DNA of 64,000 nucleotides from Micromonospora fulviviridis (GTDB lineage: Bacteria; Actinomycetota; Actinomycetes; Mycobacteriales; Micromonosporaceae). Of the stretch, positions 33,321 through 42,448 are shown in pieces (position 1 is the first letter of the stretch; every line of letters begins with the position of its first letter). The notes beneath the pieces are model-generated. The model was not told the DNA's origin and did no database searches. It was given only the letters and a program-made list of their open reading frames with translations. The position numbers and the translations under genes were made by a program. Location of the stretch: NCBI RefSeq assembly GCF_014648395.1, contig NZ_BMRA01000002.1, forward strand, positions 186,001-250,000, in the 5' to 3' direction.

Positions 33321-36300
33321 ATGGTGCTGTTCCGCAGACTCCGGCCGGGATGGACGGACCGGGCCGCCCGGACCGCCGAGAACCACACGCCGACGGTGCC
33401 CGCCGCCCGCCCCGCCGAGGAGGAGACCGGGCCCACCCCGGCCAGCCTCGACCCGGCCGCCGTGCCGCGCTGCTTCGGCCCGGTGCCGAACTTCGCCGCC
33501 AGCCCGCTGCCCGCGCTCGACCGGGACGGCCGTCCGGTGCCCGGCACCGGCATCCGTAAGTTCGTCGACCCGCTGCCGGTGCCCGGCCCGCTGGCCGCCG
33601 CCGGGCTGGGCGCCCGCCTGCCGGTCGCGGTCCCCGACACGATCACCTGGCCGGGCTGCGACTACTACGAGATCGGCCTCCAGGAGTACGCGCAACGCCT
33701 GCACCGCGACCTGCCGGCCACCCGGCTGCGCGGCTACCGCCAGCTCAACCTGGGCACCGACGCGTCCGGCCACAACACGGTGAGCCCGCCCGACCGGCCC
33801 TGGCACCTCGGCCCGATGATCGTCGCCCGGCGCGGCCGGCCGGTCCGGATCAAGTTCATCAACCAACTGCCCACCGGCCGGGCCGGCGAACTCTTCCTGC
33901 CGGTCGACGAGACGGTCGACGGGGCCGGGACGGGCCCGCTGGACGGGCCCGCGCCGTATCCGGGAAACCGGGCGGTGCCGCACCTGGCCGGGGCGCAGAC
34001 GGGGTGGATCAGTGCCGGCAACCCGTGGCAGTGGGTCACCCCGGCCGGCGAGATCACCCCGTACCCGACGGGGGTGGGGGTGAGCCCCGTGCCGGACATG
34101 CCGCCGCCCGGCGCGGGCGCCACCACGCTCTACTTCCCCAACGAGCAGAGCGGCCGGCTCATGTGGCTGCACGACAACACCCTCGGCCTGTCCCGGCTCA
34201 CCGTCTACTCCGGGCAGCTCGCGCTCTACCTGCTCACCGACCCGGCGGAGGAACGGCTGGTCGACGACGGGGTACTGCCGGCCGACCAGCTTCCCCTGGT
34301 GATCGAGGACAAGACCTTCGTGCCGGACGACGCCCAGCTCGCCGCCCAGGATCCCACCTGGGACCGGGACCGCTGGGGCGCCAAGGGCAGCCTCTGGCAC
34401 CCGCACGTCTACCAGCCCCGGCAGAACCCGTACCGGAGCACCGGCGGGAACCCGACCGGGCGCTGGGACTACGGCCCGTGGACCCACGACCCGGACGGCG
34501 GGGCCAGCCCCTGGGTCGCCCCGGTCCCGAACCCGCACCACGATCCGGTCACCGAGCCGGACGAGCCGCCGCTGGCGCCGGGCGTGCCGCACCCGTCGGC
34601 CGTGCCCGAGGCGTACGGGGACACGCCGCTGGTCAACGGGGTCGCCTACCCGTACGTGGAGGTCGCGCCGCGGGCGTACCGGTTCCGGATCCTCAACGCC
34701 TGCGCCGACCGGGCGCTCAACCTCCAGCTCTACCGGGCCGGCTCGGACCGGCCCCTGTGGACCGAGAGCGGCGCTCCGGGCGACCCGCGCGCCGGCGAGG
34801 TGCCGATGGTCGACGCGGCCCGGGCCGCCGGCCGGCCGGCGCACTGGCCGGTCGACGGGCGCGAGGGCGGTGTGCCCGACCCGGCCGCCGCCGGACCCGA
34901 GCTGATCCAGATCGGCAACGAGGGCGGCCTGCTGCCCGCCCCCGTGGTGCGGCCGAACCGCCCTGTCAGCTACCGGTACGACCGCCAGGACCCCACCGTG
35001 CTCAACGTGGACGGGCACACCCTGCTGCTCGCGCCCGGCGAGCGGGCCGACGTGGTGGTGGACTTCGCCACCGTCCCGCCGGGCAGCACGCTGATCCTCT
35101 ACAACGACTGCCCGGCGCCGCTGCCCCGGTTCGATCCCCGCTACGACCACCACACCGACGCCCCGGACCGCACCGCCACCGGCGGCCTCCCCGCCACCCA
35201 CCCCGGCTACGGGCCGAACACCCGGACGCTGCTCCAGATCCGGGTCACCGGCACCCCGGCGGCGCCGTACGACCGGGACCGGCTCGCCGCCCGGCTGCCC
35301 GGCGCGTACGCGGAGAGCCAGCGACCGCCGATCGTGCCGCAACCGGCCTACGACGCGACCTTCGGCACCCGCACCTCCGGCGAGACGCTGGTGCCGGCGC
35401 GTGCCACCTCGGTCACCTTCACCCCGACCGGCGCGGTTGCCCCGGTCACCCTGCCGCTGGCGGTGAAGTCGGTCGGGCAGGTCTTCGAGCCCCGGCACGG
35501 CCGGGCCGTGGGGCGGCTCGGCGTCGGCCACCCGAACGCCGGGGCGCGGACCCCGGCCACCCTGCCGCTCGGCCCGGTCGACCCGGCCACCGAGGTGCTG
35601 TACGCGACCGAGCCGACCGTGCCGGTGGGCGCGCCGGCCGACGGCACCCAGCTGTGGCGGATCGTCGGCGACGCACCCCGCACCCATCCCGTGCACATCG
35701 AGGGCTGCGACGTGCAACTGGTCAACCGGGTCGGCTGGGACGGCACGGTCCGCCCGCCGGACCCGGGCGAGCTGGGCTGGAAGGACACCGTCCGGGTCAA
35801 CCCGCGGGAGGACGTGATCGTGGCCCTGCGCCCGGTCCCGCCCACCCTGCCCTTCAAGATCGGCGACAGCGTACGGCTGCTCGACCCGACCCGGCCGGCC
35901 GGCGCCCGCCTGGACGCCAGCCCGGTCAGCCCCGTCGACGGGCGGCCCGCCGTGGTGGTCAACCAACTGGTGAACCTGGGCTGGGAGTACCGCTGGCAGA
36001 CCCGCTCGGCGGGGCTGCGCGACCAGGGCATGAGCCGGCCGCTGGTGCTGCGGGTGGCGCCCAAGGCGCCGACCGGGCTGACCGCCACCCCGGCGCCGGG
36101 CTCGGCCACCGCGCTGCCCGCCATCGCGCTGGCCTGGACCGGCAACGGGAGCCGCCCGCCGGCGACCAGCCACCGGCTGCAACGCGCCACCGACGCGGCC
36201 TTCACGGCCGGGCTCACCGAGATCACCGTGGCCGCCGCGGCCACCCGGTACACCGACGCGACCGTCACCCCGGGGATCACCTACCACTACCGGATCCGGG

Positions 36301-36932
36301 CCGAGAACGCGGTGAGCTGCTCGGCCTGGTCGAACAGCGTCCCCGCCTCGGTGCAGCTCACCGCTCCGGCGAAGCTGGCCGCCGTGGTGCCGCCGGCCGC
36401 GCCGCTGCGGGTCGCGCTGCGTTGGGCCAACCGCTCCTTCGCCACCGGCGTGGACGTGCAGCGGGCCACCAACCCGACGTTCACCAGCGGGCCGGGCACC
36501 ACGGCCATCGCCGTCGGAGAGGCCCACCTCGACCCGGCGGTCGCCCCGGACACCACCTACTACTACCGGGTACGCACCACCTACCTGGGCGCGGCGTCAC
36601 CCTGGTCGACGGTGTCCACCGTGACCACCCCGCCCCGCCCCGGCCTGCCGACCGCGGTGCTCGCCACCGCCACCGCGCCCGCCCCGGACACCGCCACGGT
36701 GATCCTGAGCTGGTCGGCCAGCACGCCGGCCGGAGCGGGCGCCGGCTTCGTGGTGCAGCGCGCCACCGACGCCGGCTTCACCCACGACGTGGCCACCTTC
36801 AGCGTCACCGCCCGAGGCTTCACCAACACCGGCCTGGCCCGAGGCACGACCTACCACTACCGCATCCGCTCCACGAACGTGGTGGGCACGTCCCCCTGGA
36901 CCACCCCCACCCAGGTAACAACCCCCGACTAA
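33321..36932 (+). CDS. Multicopper-oxidase-fold protein without copper ligands, with three FN3 domains
   Basis: A 1,203-residue protein. Residues about 40-910 follow the bacterial multicopper oxidase (manganese oxidase/CotA-like) fold: GPMIVARRGRPVRIKFINQLP, LMWLHDNTLGLSRLTVYSG, HPVHIEGCDVQLVNRVGWDG, GWKDTVRVNPREDVIVALRP. All four copper motifs are damaged: HxHG reads HLAG (221-224), HDH reads HDN (284-286), HPxHxH reads HPVHIE (789-794), and the HCHxxxH segment reads WQTRSAGLRDQGM (from 892). An inactive oxidase fold is inferred. Three fibronectin type III repeats follow at about 915-1010, 1012-1105 and 1107-1203. No signal peptide is seen. GGGGAGA precedes the ATG. Confidence 0.85.
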   Translation: MVLFRRLRPGWTDRAARTAENHTPTVPAARPAEEETGPTPASLDPAAVPRCFGPVPNFAASPLPALDRDGRPVPGTGIRKFVDPLPVPGPLAAAGLGARLPVAVPDTITWPGCDYYEIGLQEYAQRLHRDLPATRLRGYRQLNLGTDASGHNTVSPPDRPWHLGPMIVARRGRPVRIKFINQLPTGRAGELFLPVDETVDGAGTGPLDGPAPYPGNRAVPHLAGAQTGWISAGNPWQWVTPAGEITPYPTGVGVSPVPDMPPPGAGATTLYFPNEQSGRLMWLHDNTLGLSRLTVYSGQLALYLLTDPAEERLVDDGVLPADQLPLVIEDKTFVPDDAQLAAQDPTWDRDRWGAKGSLWHPHVYQPRQNPYRSTGGNPTGRWDYGPWTHDPDGGASPWVAPVPNPHHDPVTEPDEPPLAPGVPHPSAVPEAYGDTPLVNGVAYPYVEVAPRAYRFRILNACADRALNLQLYRAGSDRPLWTESGAPGDPRAGEVPMVDAARAAGRPAHWPVDGREGGVPDPAAAGPELIQIGNEGGLLPAPVVRPNRPVSYRYDRQDPTVLNVDGHTLLLAPGERADVVVDFATVPPGSTLILYNDCPAPLPRFDPRYDHHTDAPDRTATGGLPATHPGYGPNTRTLLQIRVTGTPAAPYDRDRLAARLPGAYAESQRPPIVPQPAYDATFGTRTSGETLVPARATSVTFTPTGAVAPVTLPLAVKSVGQVFEPRHGRAVGRLGVGHPNAGARTPATLPLGPVDPATEVLYATEPTVPVGAPADGTQLWRIVGDAPRTHPVHIEGCDVQLVNRVGWDGTVRPPDPGELGWKDTVRVNPREDVIVALRPVPPTLPFKIGDSVRLLDPTRPAGARLDASPVSPVDGRPAVVVNQLVNLGWEYRWQTRSAGLRDQGMSRPLVLRVAPKAPTGLTATPAPGSATALPAIALAWTGNGSRPPATSHRLQRATDAAFTAGLTEITVAAAATRYTDATVTPGITYHYRIRAENAVSCSAWSNSVPASVQLTAPAKLAAVVPPAAPLRVALRWANRSFATGVDVQRATNPTFTSGPGTTAIAVGEAHLDPAVAPDTTYYYRVRTTYLGAASPWSTVSTVTTPPRPGLPTAVLATATAPAPDTATVILSWSASTPAGAGAGFVVQRATDAGFTHDVATFSVTARGFTNTGLARGTTYHYRIRSTNVVGTSPWTTPTQVTTPD

Positions 36933-36963
36933 CCCACCCACCCCGCCCGGCTGCGCTCCCGTC

Positions 36964-37023
36964 GTTGATCAAGGAGTTTGCGTCGGAAGTGGGGCGAATC
37001 CTGACGCAAACTTCTTGATCAAC
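36964..37023. terminator. Large palindrome between convergent genes
   Basis: GTTGATCAAG-g-AGTTTGCGTC / GACGCAAACT-t-CTTGATCAAC around an 18-base loop: two perfect 10-bp stems separated by one mismatch. It lies between the oxidase-fold gene and pspM, which converge, and should work in both directions. Confidence 0.8.
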
Positions 37024-37056
37024 AAGGCGGAGGGCAGGGGAGGAGGAGGCGCGGGG

Positions 37057-37836
37057 TCAGGGGGTGCGGAGGGGGGTTTGGGTGGTGCGGAGTTCGGCGA
37101 GGGCGCCGGCGACGCCGTGCAGCAGGTCGGTGGCCTCGGTGAGGCGGGCGGCCGAGGGGTCCTGGGTGCTCGGGTGGGCGTCCTCGGCCACGTAGCCGGC
37201 CGCGGCCACCACGAGCCGCTCGTAGGCGGCCACCCCGCTCTCCAGCTGCTCGACCAGGGTGGCGTGCGCTTCGGCGAGGGACCCGCGCGCCTCGGCCGGG
37301 GCGAGCTTCAGGGCGCGTTCCACGCCGGCCACCCGGTTGGCGAGATCACGCAGGGAACGGTCGGCCTCGGCCGCCTCGCGGACGGCCGGCTCGGCCAGCC
37401 CGGTGAGCCGGCCGGCCAGCCCGGCCAGGGTGAGCGCGGCCCGGTCCAGCCGGGCCCATGCCTCGGCGGCGGTGGTGCCGCGCAGCGCGAGGCGGGAGCG
37501 GACCCGGCGTACCTCGGCGAGGACGCCGGGGCCCACGGGCAGCCGCTCGACGGCGGCGACCAGCCGGGCCCGGGAGCGGGCGGCGGCCTCGGCCGGGTCG
37601 AGGGCCGGCGGGGCCGGCACGGCGGCGAGTGCGCGCAGGTCGACCCAGCGCCAGGCGGCCAGTGCGATCGCGCTGCCCGCGGCGCCGGCCCAGGCCGCGT
37701 CCGGCAGGCCCAACCCGGCGTACGGGGTCAGCACGGCGGCGGCGCCCCCCAGCCCACCGGCCAGGACGCTCCAGCGCCGCGCGGACCGGCGCAACCTGCG
37801 CAGCCGGCGGAAGTGCCGCGCCCGCTCGTCCACCAT
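37057..37836 (-). CDS. pspM: PspM-like membrane partner of PspA
   Basis: A 259-residue protein directly behind pspA. A basic N-terminus (RARHFRRLRRLRRSARRW) is followed by two hydrophobic segments at about residues 25-65, then a helical cytoplasmic region with long Ala/Glu/Arg/Leu heptads. In M. tuberculosis the membrane protein Rv2743c occupies this position in the clgR-pspA operon and binds PspA (family knowledge); sequence similarity alone is weak, so the call rests mainly on order. GGGGGAG four bases before the ATG fixes the start. It starts 16 bases after the pspA stop. Confidence 0.75.
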   Translation of the reverse strand: MVDERARHFRRLRRLRRSARRWSVLAGGLGGAAAVLTPYAGLGLPDAAWAGAAGSAIALAAWRWVDLRALAAVPAPPALDPAEAAARSRARLVAAVERLPVGPGVLAEVRRVRSRLALRGTTAAEAWARLDRAALTLAGLAGRLTGLAEPAVREAAEADRSLRDLANRVAGVERALKLAPAEARGSLAEAHATLVEQLESGVAAYERLVVAAAGYVAEDAHPSTQDPSAARLTEATDLLHGVAGALAELRTTQTPLRTP

Positions 37837-37852
37837 CGGTCTCCCCCGTCCC

Positions 37853-38701
37853 CTAGCTCGTGGTGCTCTCCCCGGTGCCACGCTCCCGGCTCATGGTGGC
37901 CCGGATCTCGTCGAGGCGGGCGGCGGCCGGGTCGGTCGGCTGGCCCACGGCGGGGCGCTCCTGCCGGCCGCCGAGCTGCTCGCCGGCCATGCTCGACCGG
38001 ATCTGCTCCAGTCTGGCCGACCCGGCCGAGTCGAGGGTCGCCTTCTGGATCTCCAGCATCCGGCCCTCGACGGAGTTGCCGGCCAGCTCGGCCCGGCCCA
38101 TCGCGTCGGCGTAGCGGCGCTCGATCCGGTCCCGGACCTCATCCAGGGCCGGGGTGGTGCCGGGGGCGGTGAGCGAGGACATGGACTCCAGCGAACGGGC
38201 CACGCTCTCCTGCATCTTGGCCTGCTCCAGCTGGCTGAGCAGCTTGGTGCGCTCGGCCAGCTTCTGCTGGAGGATCATCGAGTTGTTCTCGACCGCCTTG
38301 CGTGCCTGTGCGGCCGCGCCGAGCGCCTGGTCGTGCAGGGTCTTGAGGTCCTCCGTCGCCTGCTCGGCGGAGACCAGCTGGCTGGCGAGCAGCTGCGCGG
38401 ACTGCTCGTAGCGCGCCGCCTCGGTCTCCTCACCGCGGCCCCGGGCCTGGTCGGCCAGGACCAGTGCCTGCCGGGCGTTGCCCTGGAGCTGCTCGACCTC
38501 GGTCATCTGCCGGGACAGCTTCATCTCCAGCTGGCGCTGGTTGCCGATGACCGCGGCCGCCTGCTGGACCAGCGCCTGGTGCTGCCGCTGGGCCTCCTCG
38601 ATGGCCTGCTGGATCTGCACCTTCGGGTCGGCGTGCTCGTCGATCTTCGCGCCGAAGAGCGCCATCAGGTATTTCCAGCCCTTGACGAACGGGTTCGCCA
38701 T
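37853..38701 (-). CDS. pspA: PspA/IM30-family envelope-stress protein
   Basis: A 282-residue peripheral membrane protein that assembles on damaged or stressed membranes. The N-terminal amphipathic helix [26 protein letters not shown] is followed by the long PspA coiled coil (about residues 25-200: [39 protein letters not shown] and onward). The C-terminal 60 residues are an actinobacterial extension with the repeat [12 protein letters not shown] / [12 protein letters not shown]. It sits between clgR and pspM, the order known from mycobacteria. Confidence 0.93.
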   Translation of the reverse strand: MANPFVKGWKYLMALFGAKIDEHADPKVQIQQAIEEAQRQHQALVQQAAAVIGNQRQLEMKLSRQMTEVEQLQGNARQALVLADQARGRGEETEAARYEQSAQLLASQLVSAEQATEDLKTLHDQALGAAAQARKAVENNSMILQQKLAERTKLLSQLEQAKMQESVARSLESMSSLTAPGTTPALDEVRDRIERRYADAMGRAELAGNSVEGRMLEIQKATLDSAGSARLEQIRSSMAGEQLGGRQERPAVGQPTDPAAARLDEIRATMSRERGTGESTTS

Positions 38702-38868
38702 CTCCGCCTTGTCCCCTCAGTAGCGTCACGTCGCCTCGACCGGGGTCGACCGGCGAGCCGCGCGGTGTGCCTCCATCGTCCCAGTCGGACGCCAACCCCG
38801 GCACCCGTACGACCCTGATCAACAGTACGACGTGGCCACCACCGGCGGCCATGTCGCGGCGGGTGGGA
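38702..38868. promoter_or_regulatory. Region between clgR and pspA with a direct repeat
   Basis: 167 bases. The heptamer GTACGAC occurs twice, at 38807-38813 and 38825-38831, 18 bases apart, about 110 bases before pspA. That spacing (close to two turns) suits a regulator binding one DNA face. No terminator is seen between the two genes. Confidence 0.4.
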
Positions 38869-39318
38869 TCAGGCGGCGCAGACCACGTCCCGGTCCGCGG
38901 GGCGGACCCGGGTGCTGCGCAGCGTCGCCTTGAGCGGCGAGTCCTGGCGGACCTGGACGGACACCGAGCCGTCGGAGGTGACCTGCCGGACCCCCCGGCT
39001 GGTCGCCTTGCGCACGGCCGCCGGTGCGACCGGCGTCGACTCGACCGGCTCGTCGGCCATCGGGACCAGCACCCCGGGCATCTGCTCCGCCAGCGCGACC
39101 GTGTCGCTGACCTCGCGCAGCAACTCGGAGAGGCGGGCGCCGAGCGCGTCGCAGATCGCGGCCAGCAGCTCGCTGGAGGGCTCCTTCTGGCCGCGCTCGA
39201 TCTCGGAGAGGTAACCCAGGCTCACGTTGGCGGCGGACGAGACCTCGCGGAGGGTGCGGTGCTGCCCCTGCCGGCGCGCCCGCAGTGCGTCACCGATCAC
39301 ACGGCGTAGCAGGACCAT
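38869..39318 (-). CDS. clgR: ClgR-type XRE regulator
   Basis: A 149-residue activator. The helix-turn-helix is at about residues 20-60 ([37 protein letters not shown]). The C-terminus ends in [12 protein letters not shown]. ClgR activates clpP, lon and, in mycobacteria, the psp operon, and its C-terminal Ala-Ala is a Clp recognition tag (established for Streptomyces/Corynebacterium ClgR; the tail here fits). GGAGGT four bases before the ATG is the ribosome-binding site. pspA and pspM follow downstream on the same strand. Confidence 0.9.
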   Translation of the reverse strand: MVLLRRVIGDALRARRQGQHRTLREVSSAANVSLGYLSEIERGQKEPSSELLAAICDALGARLSELLREVSDTVALAEQMPGVLVPMADEPVESTPVAPAAVRKATSRGVRQVTSDGSVSVQVRQDSPLKATLRSTRVRPADRDVVCAA

Positions 39319-39543
39319 CGCACCTCCCCCTGTACGGGACCACCATCTCCGGCCGCGCGTGCCGCACCGGGCGCGGTGGACCGGCCCGGCGCCGACGTCG
39401 CCCGCCGGAGCCTTCCCGCAACCGTACCCGTTGGTCGCCTCGACGACATCCCACCCCGCCTCTCCAATCCTGCGGAACCGCCCGCGCGGGCCGGCCGACG
39501 GCCCCGGGCCGGTGGTCCCGGGGTCGGGCGGGTCGCGACCGGC

Positions 39544-40107
39544 TCACCGCTGTCCGGCCCCCGCCCGGTCGGCGTCGCCCGCGGCTTCCGCCTCGTCGGC
39601 CTCGACGGCGGCGTGGATCTGCTCGGCGAGCAGGCGCAGCGCCTCGATCACCGCGGCCGCGCGGATGTGGTCCCGGCCACCGTCGAGGCGCAGCTCGCGT
39701 ACCTCGGTGCCGCCGGGACCGGACGCGGCGACGTAGACCAGGCCGACCGGCTTGCCGTCCTGGGGCTCGGGCCCGGCCACGCCCGTGGTGGCCAGCCCCC
39801 AGTCGGCGCCGCAGCGCCGCCGCCCGCCCTCGGCGAGGGCGGCGGCCACGTCCGGGTCGACCGGTCCGCGCTCGGCCACGAGGTCCTCCGGTACGCCGGC
39901 CAGCTCCGACTTCAGCTCGGTGGCGTAGACCACGAGGCCGCCCCGGAAGATCCCGCTCACCCCGGCGATCTCCACGATGGCGGCGGAGAGCAGCCCACCG
40001 GTCAGCGACTCGACGGTGGCCAGGGTCTCCTTGCGCTCGTGCAGGCTGTGCACCACCGAGGCCGCCGGACTGCCGGCGGGCCGCTCGTGGTTCGCATCCG
40101 TCCCCAT
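39544..40107 (-). CDS. CinA C-terminal domain protein (nicotinamide-nucleotide amidase-like)
   Basis: A 187-residue stand-alone CinA C-terminal domain, the part that deamidates NMN to nicotinate mononucleotide (PncC activity). Motifs: TLATVESLTGGLLSAAIVEIAGVSGIFRGGLVVYATELKSELAGV and ATTGVAGPEPQDGKPVGLVYVA. There is an acidic C-terminal tail after about residue 165. ATG at 40107 has AGAAGGGG six bases upstream; a longer GTG start at 40128 is possible. It lies between clgR and pgsA on the same strand. Confidence 0.9.
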   Translation of the reverse strand: MGTDANHERPAGSPAASVVHSLHERKETLATVESLTGGLLSAAIVEIAGVSGIFRGGLVVYATELKSELAGVPEDLVAERGPVDPDVAAALAEGGRRRCGADWGLATTGVAGPEPQDGKPVGLVYVAASGPGGTEVRELRLDGGRDHIRAAAVIEALRLLAEQIHAAVEADEAEAAGDADRAGAGQR

Positions 40108-40205
40108 GCCGGCCCCTTCTTCCCCCACCGCCGCGACCTACTCATCGTGCGCACCGAATCGCCGATCATGAGGTTATCGCCGACGACGCGCCGCGCCGGC
40201 CGGGC

Positions 40206-40838
40206 TCAGCGGGTGGGGCGGCGCAGCCGGAGGGCCTGGGCGATGTAGTCGAAGCCGGTGACGACGGTGACCACCACGGCCGCGCCCATGATCCAGGGGC
40301 CGACCGGGGCCAGCGCGTCGGGCATCGGCCAGAGGTACCAGGTGATCGCCAGGATCTGGAGCGCGGTCTTGATCTTGCCGCCGCGGCTGGCCGCGATCAC
40401 GCCGTGCCGGATCACCCAGAAGCGCAGCGCCGTGATGCCCAGCTCGCGCGCGAGGATCACCACGGTCACCCACCAGGGCAGCCGGTCGTACCAGGAGAGC
40501 AGCACCAGGGCGGCGCCGGTGAGGGCCTTGTCGGCGATCGGGTCGGCCACCTTGCCGAGCGAGGTGACCAGCCCGAACCGGCGGGCGATCCAGCCGTCCA
40601 CCAGGTCGGTCGCCGAGGCGACCACGAAGATCAGGCAGGCCGCCATCCGCCAGCCGGCGTGGCTCATCGCGGAGGCGACCACGGTGACCGCGAACACCGG
40701 AACCAGCACCAGCCGCACCGCGGTCAGCACGTTGGCCGCGTTGAGCAGGGGCACCGGGGCCGCCACGGTCGACTCCGCCCCGGTCATGTCCGGCACCGCC
40801 CCACGTGGCTCCCCCGTTCTGTCCGGACCCGCCGTCAC
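40206..40838 (-). CDS. pgsA: CDP-diacylglycerol-glycerol-3-phosphate 3-phosphatidyltransferase
   Basis: A 210-residue integral membrane enzyme making phosphatidylglycerol-phosphate. The CDP-alcohol phosphotransferase signature D-x2-DG-x2-AR-x8-G-x3-D-x3-D is intact in [27 protein letters not shown]. About five hydrophobic segments are present. GTG at 40838 gives a GTGA overlap with the rimO stop and is preferred; it yields a hydrophilic N-terminal tail of about 30 residues. A paralogue of this enzyme sits beside clgR in mycobacteria (pgsA3). Confidence 0.92.
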   Translation of the reverse strand: MTAGPDRTGEPRGAVPDMTGAESTVAAPVPLLNAANVLTAVRLVLVPVFAVTVVASAMSHAGWRMAACLIFVVASATDLVDGWIARRFGLVTSLGKVADPIADKALTGAALVLLSWYDRLPWWVTVVILARELGITALRFWVIRHGVIAASRGGKIKTALQILAITWYLWPMPDALAPVGPWIMGAAVVVTVVTGFDYIAQALRLRRPTR

Positions 40839-42373
40839 CGTGCCGCGCCGGGCGCCGCCGAGATCATCTCATCCGGTACGGCGACCAGGTCGACACCCTC
40901 GGTCGCGGTGACCGTGGCCCGGACCAGGTCGCCGGGGCGCAGCGCGGCCAGGTCCACCCCGCCGCCCTGCGGGGCGACCAGGGTGGTCGAGCCGTCGACC
41001 TCGGGCGCCTGGTGGGCGGCCCGCCCCTCGACCACGCCGTCGGCGACCGAGTCGACCAGCACCTCCACGGTCGAGCCGAGCCGCTCCTCGGCCCGCTGCG
41101 AGCAGAGCTCGTCGGCGAGCGCCGCGAGCCTGTCGTAGCGCCGCTTGATCGTCGCGGCGGAGACCTTGCCGGGCAGGCCGGCGGCCTCGGTACCGTCCTC
41201 GTCGCTGTAGTCGAACACGCCGATCGCGTCGAGGCGCGCCTCGCTCAGGAAGCGGGTCAGCTCGGCCACGTCCTGCCGGGTCTCGCCGGGGAAGCCCACG
41301 ATGAAGTTGCTCCGCGCGCCCGCCTCCGGGGCCAGCTCGCGGGCGGAGGCGAGCAGCTCCAGGAACCGTTCGGTGGAGCCGAACCGGCGCATCCGGCGCA
41401 GCACCGGCTCGCTGGAGTGCTGGAACGACAGGTCGAAGTACGCGGCCACGCCCGGCGTGGTGGCGATCACCTCGACCAGGCCGGGCCGGGTCTCGGCGGG
41501 CTGGAGGTAGCTGGCCCGCACCCGCACGATGCCGTCGATCGCGGCGAGCTGCGGCAGCAGCTTCTCCAGCGCCCGGGGGTCGCCCAGGTCCTTGCCGTAG
41601 GAGGTGGAGTTCTCGCTGACCAGCACCAGCTCGCGGACGCCGGTCTTGGCCAGCCACTCCGCCTCGGCGAGCAGCTCGTCGGGGGTACGCGAGACGAACG
41701 CCCCACGGAACGCCGGAATGGCACAGAACGCGCAGCGCCGGTCGCAGCCGCTGGCCAGCTTGAGCGAGGCCACCGGCCCGGTGTCGAGCCGGTGCCGCAG
41801 CACCTGCCGCAGGTGCGCCGGGGTGTGCTCGTCGGCCTCGGTGGCGACCCGGGTCGGGGTGCCGTGGCCGGGCAGCGACACCGCCGCCTCGCGACGCTTC
41901 ACGGGGGTGAGCGGCAGCAGTTCGCGCCGGTCGCGCGGGGTGTGCGCGCCCAGCGCCTCGCCGGCCAGCACGGCGTCCAGCCGGGCCGCGATGTCCGGGT
42001 AGTCGTCGAAGCTCAGCACCGCCTGCGCCTCGGGAAGGCTGTCGGCCAGCTCGCGGCCGTACCGCTCGGCCATGCAGCCGGCGGCGACCACCTTGGCGCC
42101 GGTGTCGGCGGCGGCCAGCAGCGTCTGGATCGAGTCCTGCTTGGCCTTCTCCACGAAACCGCAGGTGTTCACCACCACCACGTCGGCGCCCTCGCCGTCG
42201 GTGGTCACCTGCCACCCGTCGGCGTGCAGCCGGGCGGCCAACTCCTCCGAGTCGACCTCGTTACGGGCGCAACCCAGCGTCAGCAGGGCGACGCGACGGC
42301 CGTCGGCGGGAGACGACAGCTCCGTCGGACGCGCCGAGCTGGAGCTGTCGGAAGGGGAGGTGGCAGACACCAT
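40835..42373 (-). CDS. rimO: Ribosomal protein S12 methylthiotransferase RimO
   Basis: A 512-residue radical-SAM enzyme adding a methylthio group to Asp of ribosomal protein S12. An N-terminal UPF0004 domain ([48 protein letters not shown]) holds the three Cys of the auxiliary cluster. The radical-SAM motif is [19 protein letters not shown], and a TRAM domain is C-terminal. The N-terminal 20 residues are Ser-rich. ATG 42373 is followed at once by GTG 42370, and TACCCT lies six bases before that GTG, so the leaderless GTG may be the real start. Confidence 0.94.
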   Translation of the reverse strand: MVSATSPSDSSSSARPTELSSPADGRRVALLTLGCARNEVDSEELAARLHADGWQVTTDGEGADVVVVNTCGFVEKAKQDSIQTLLAAADTGAKVVAAGCMAERYGRELADSLPEAQAVLSFDDYPDIAARLDAVLAGEALGAHTPRDRRELLPLTPVKRREAAVSLPGHGTPTRVATEADEHTPAHLRQVLRHRLDTGPVASLKLASGCDRRCAFCAIPAFRGAFVSRTPDELLAEAEWLAKTGVRELVLVSENSTSYGKDLGDPRALEKLLPQLAAIDGIVRVRASYLQPAETRPGLVEVIATTPGVAAYFDLSFQHSSEPVLRRMRRFGSTERFLELLASARELAPEAGARSNFIVGFPGETRQDVAELTRFLSEARLDAIGVFDYSDEDGTEAAGLPGKVSAATIKRRYDRLAALADELCSQRAEERLGSTVEVLVDSVADGVVEGRAAHQAPEVDGSTTLVAPQGGGVDLAALRPGDLVRATVTATEGVDLVAVPDEMISAAPGAAR

Positions 42374-42382
42374 CCGAGGGTA
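42371..42382 (-). promoter_or_regulatory. Leaderless -10 element of rimO
   Basis: Minus strand TACCCT (42382-42377), six bases, then GTG at 42370. No Shine-Dalgarno sequence is present. Confidence 0.5.
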
Positions 42383-42448
42383 CCGGGCCGCGGCGGGAAC
42401 CCCACGGCGGCGGGCCGCCGGCATCGGCCGGCTCACACGCGCCGCGGG

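Noticed and set aside
35130-35145. tRNA T-loop-like GGTTCGATCCC
   Set aside because: It lies in frame within the oxidase-fold gene, with no acceptor or anticodon arms around it.
32328-36527. 1,399-codon open frame opposite the oxidase-fold gene, including a GVGSRGVGS repeat
   Set aside because: The repeat is the complement of the Nei minisatellite and the rest is a shadow of the plus-strand gene with clear MCO and FN3 domains.
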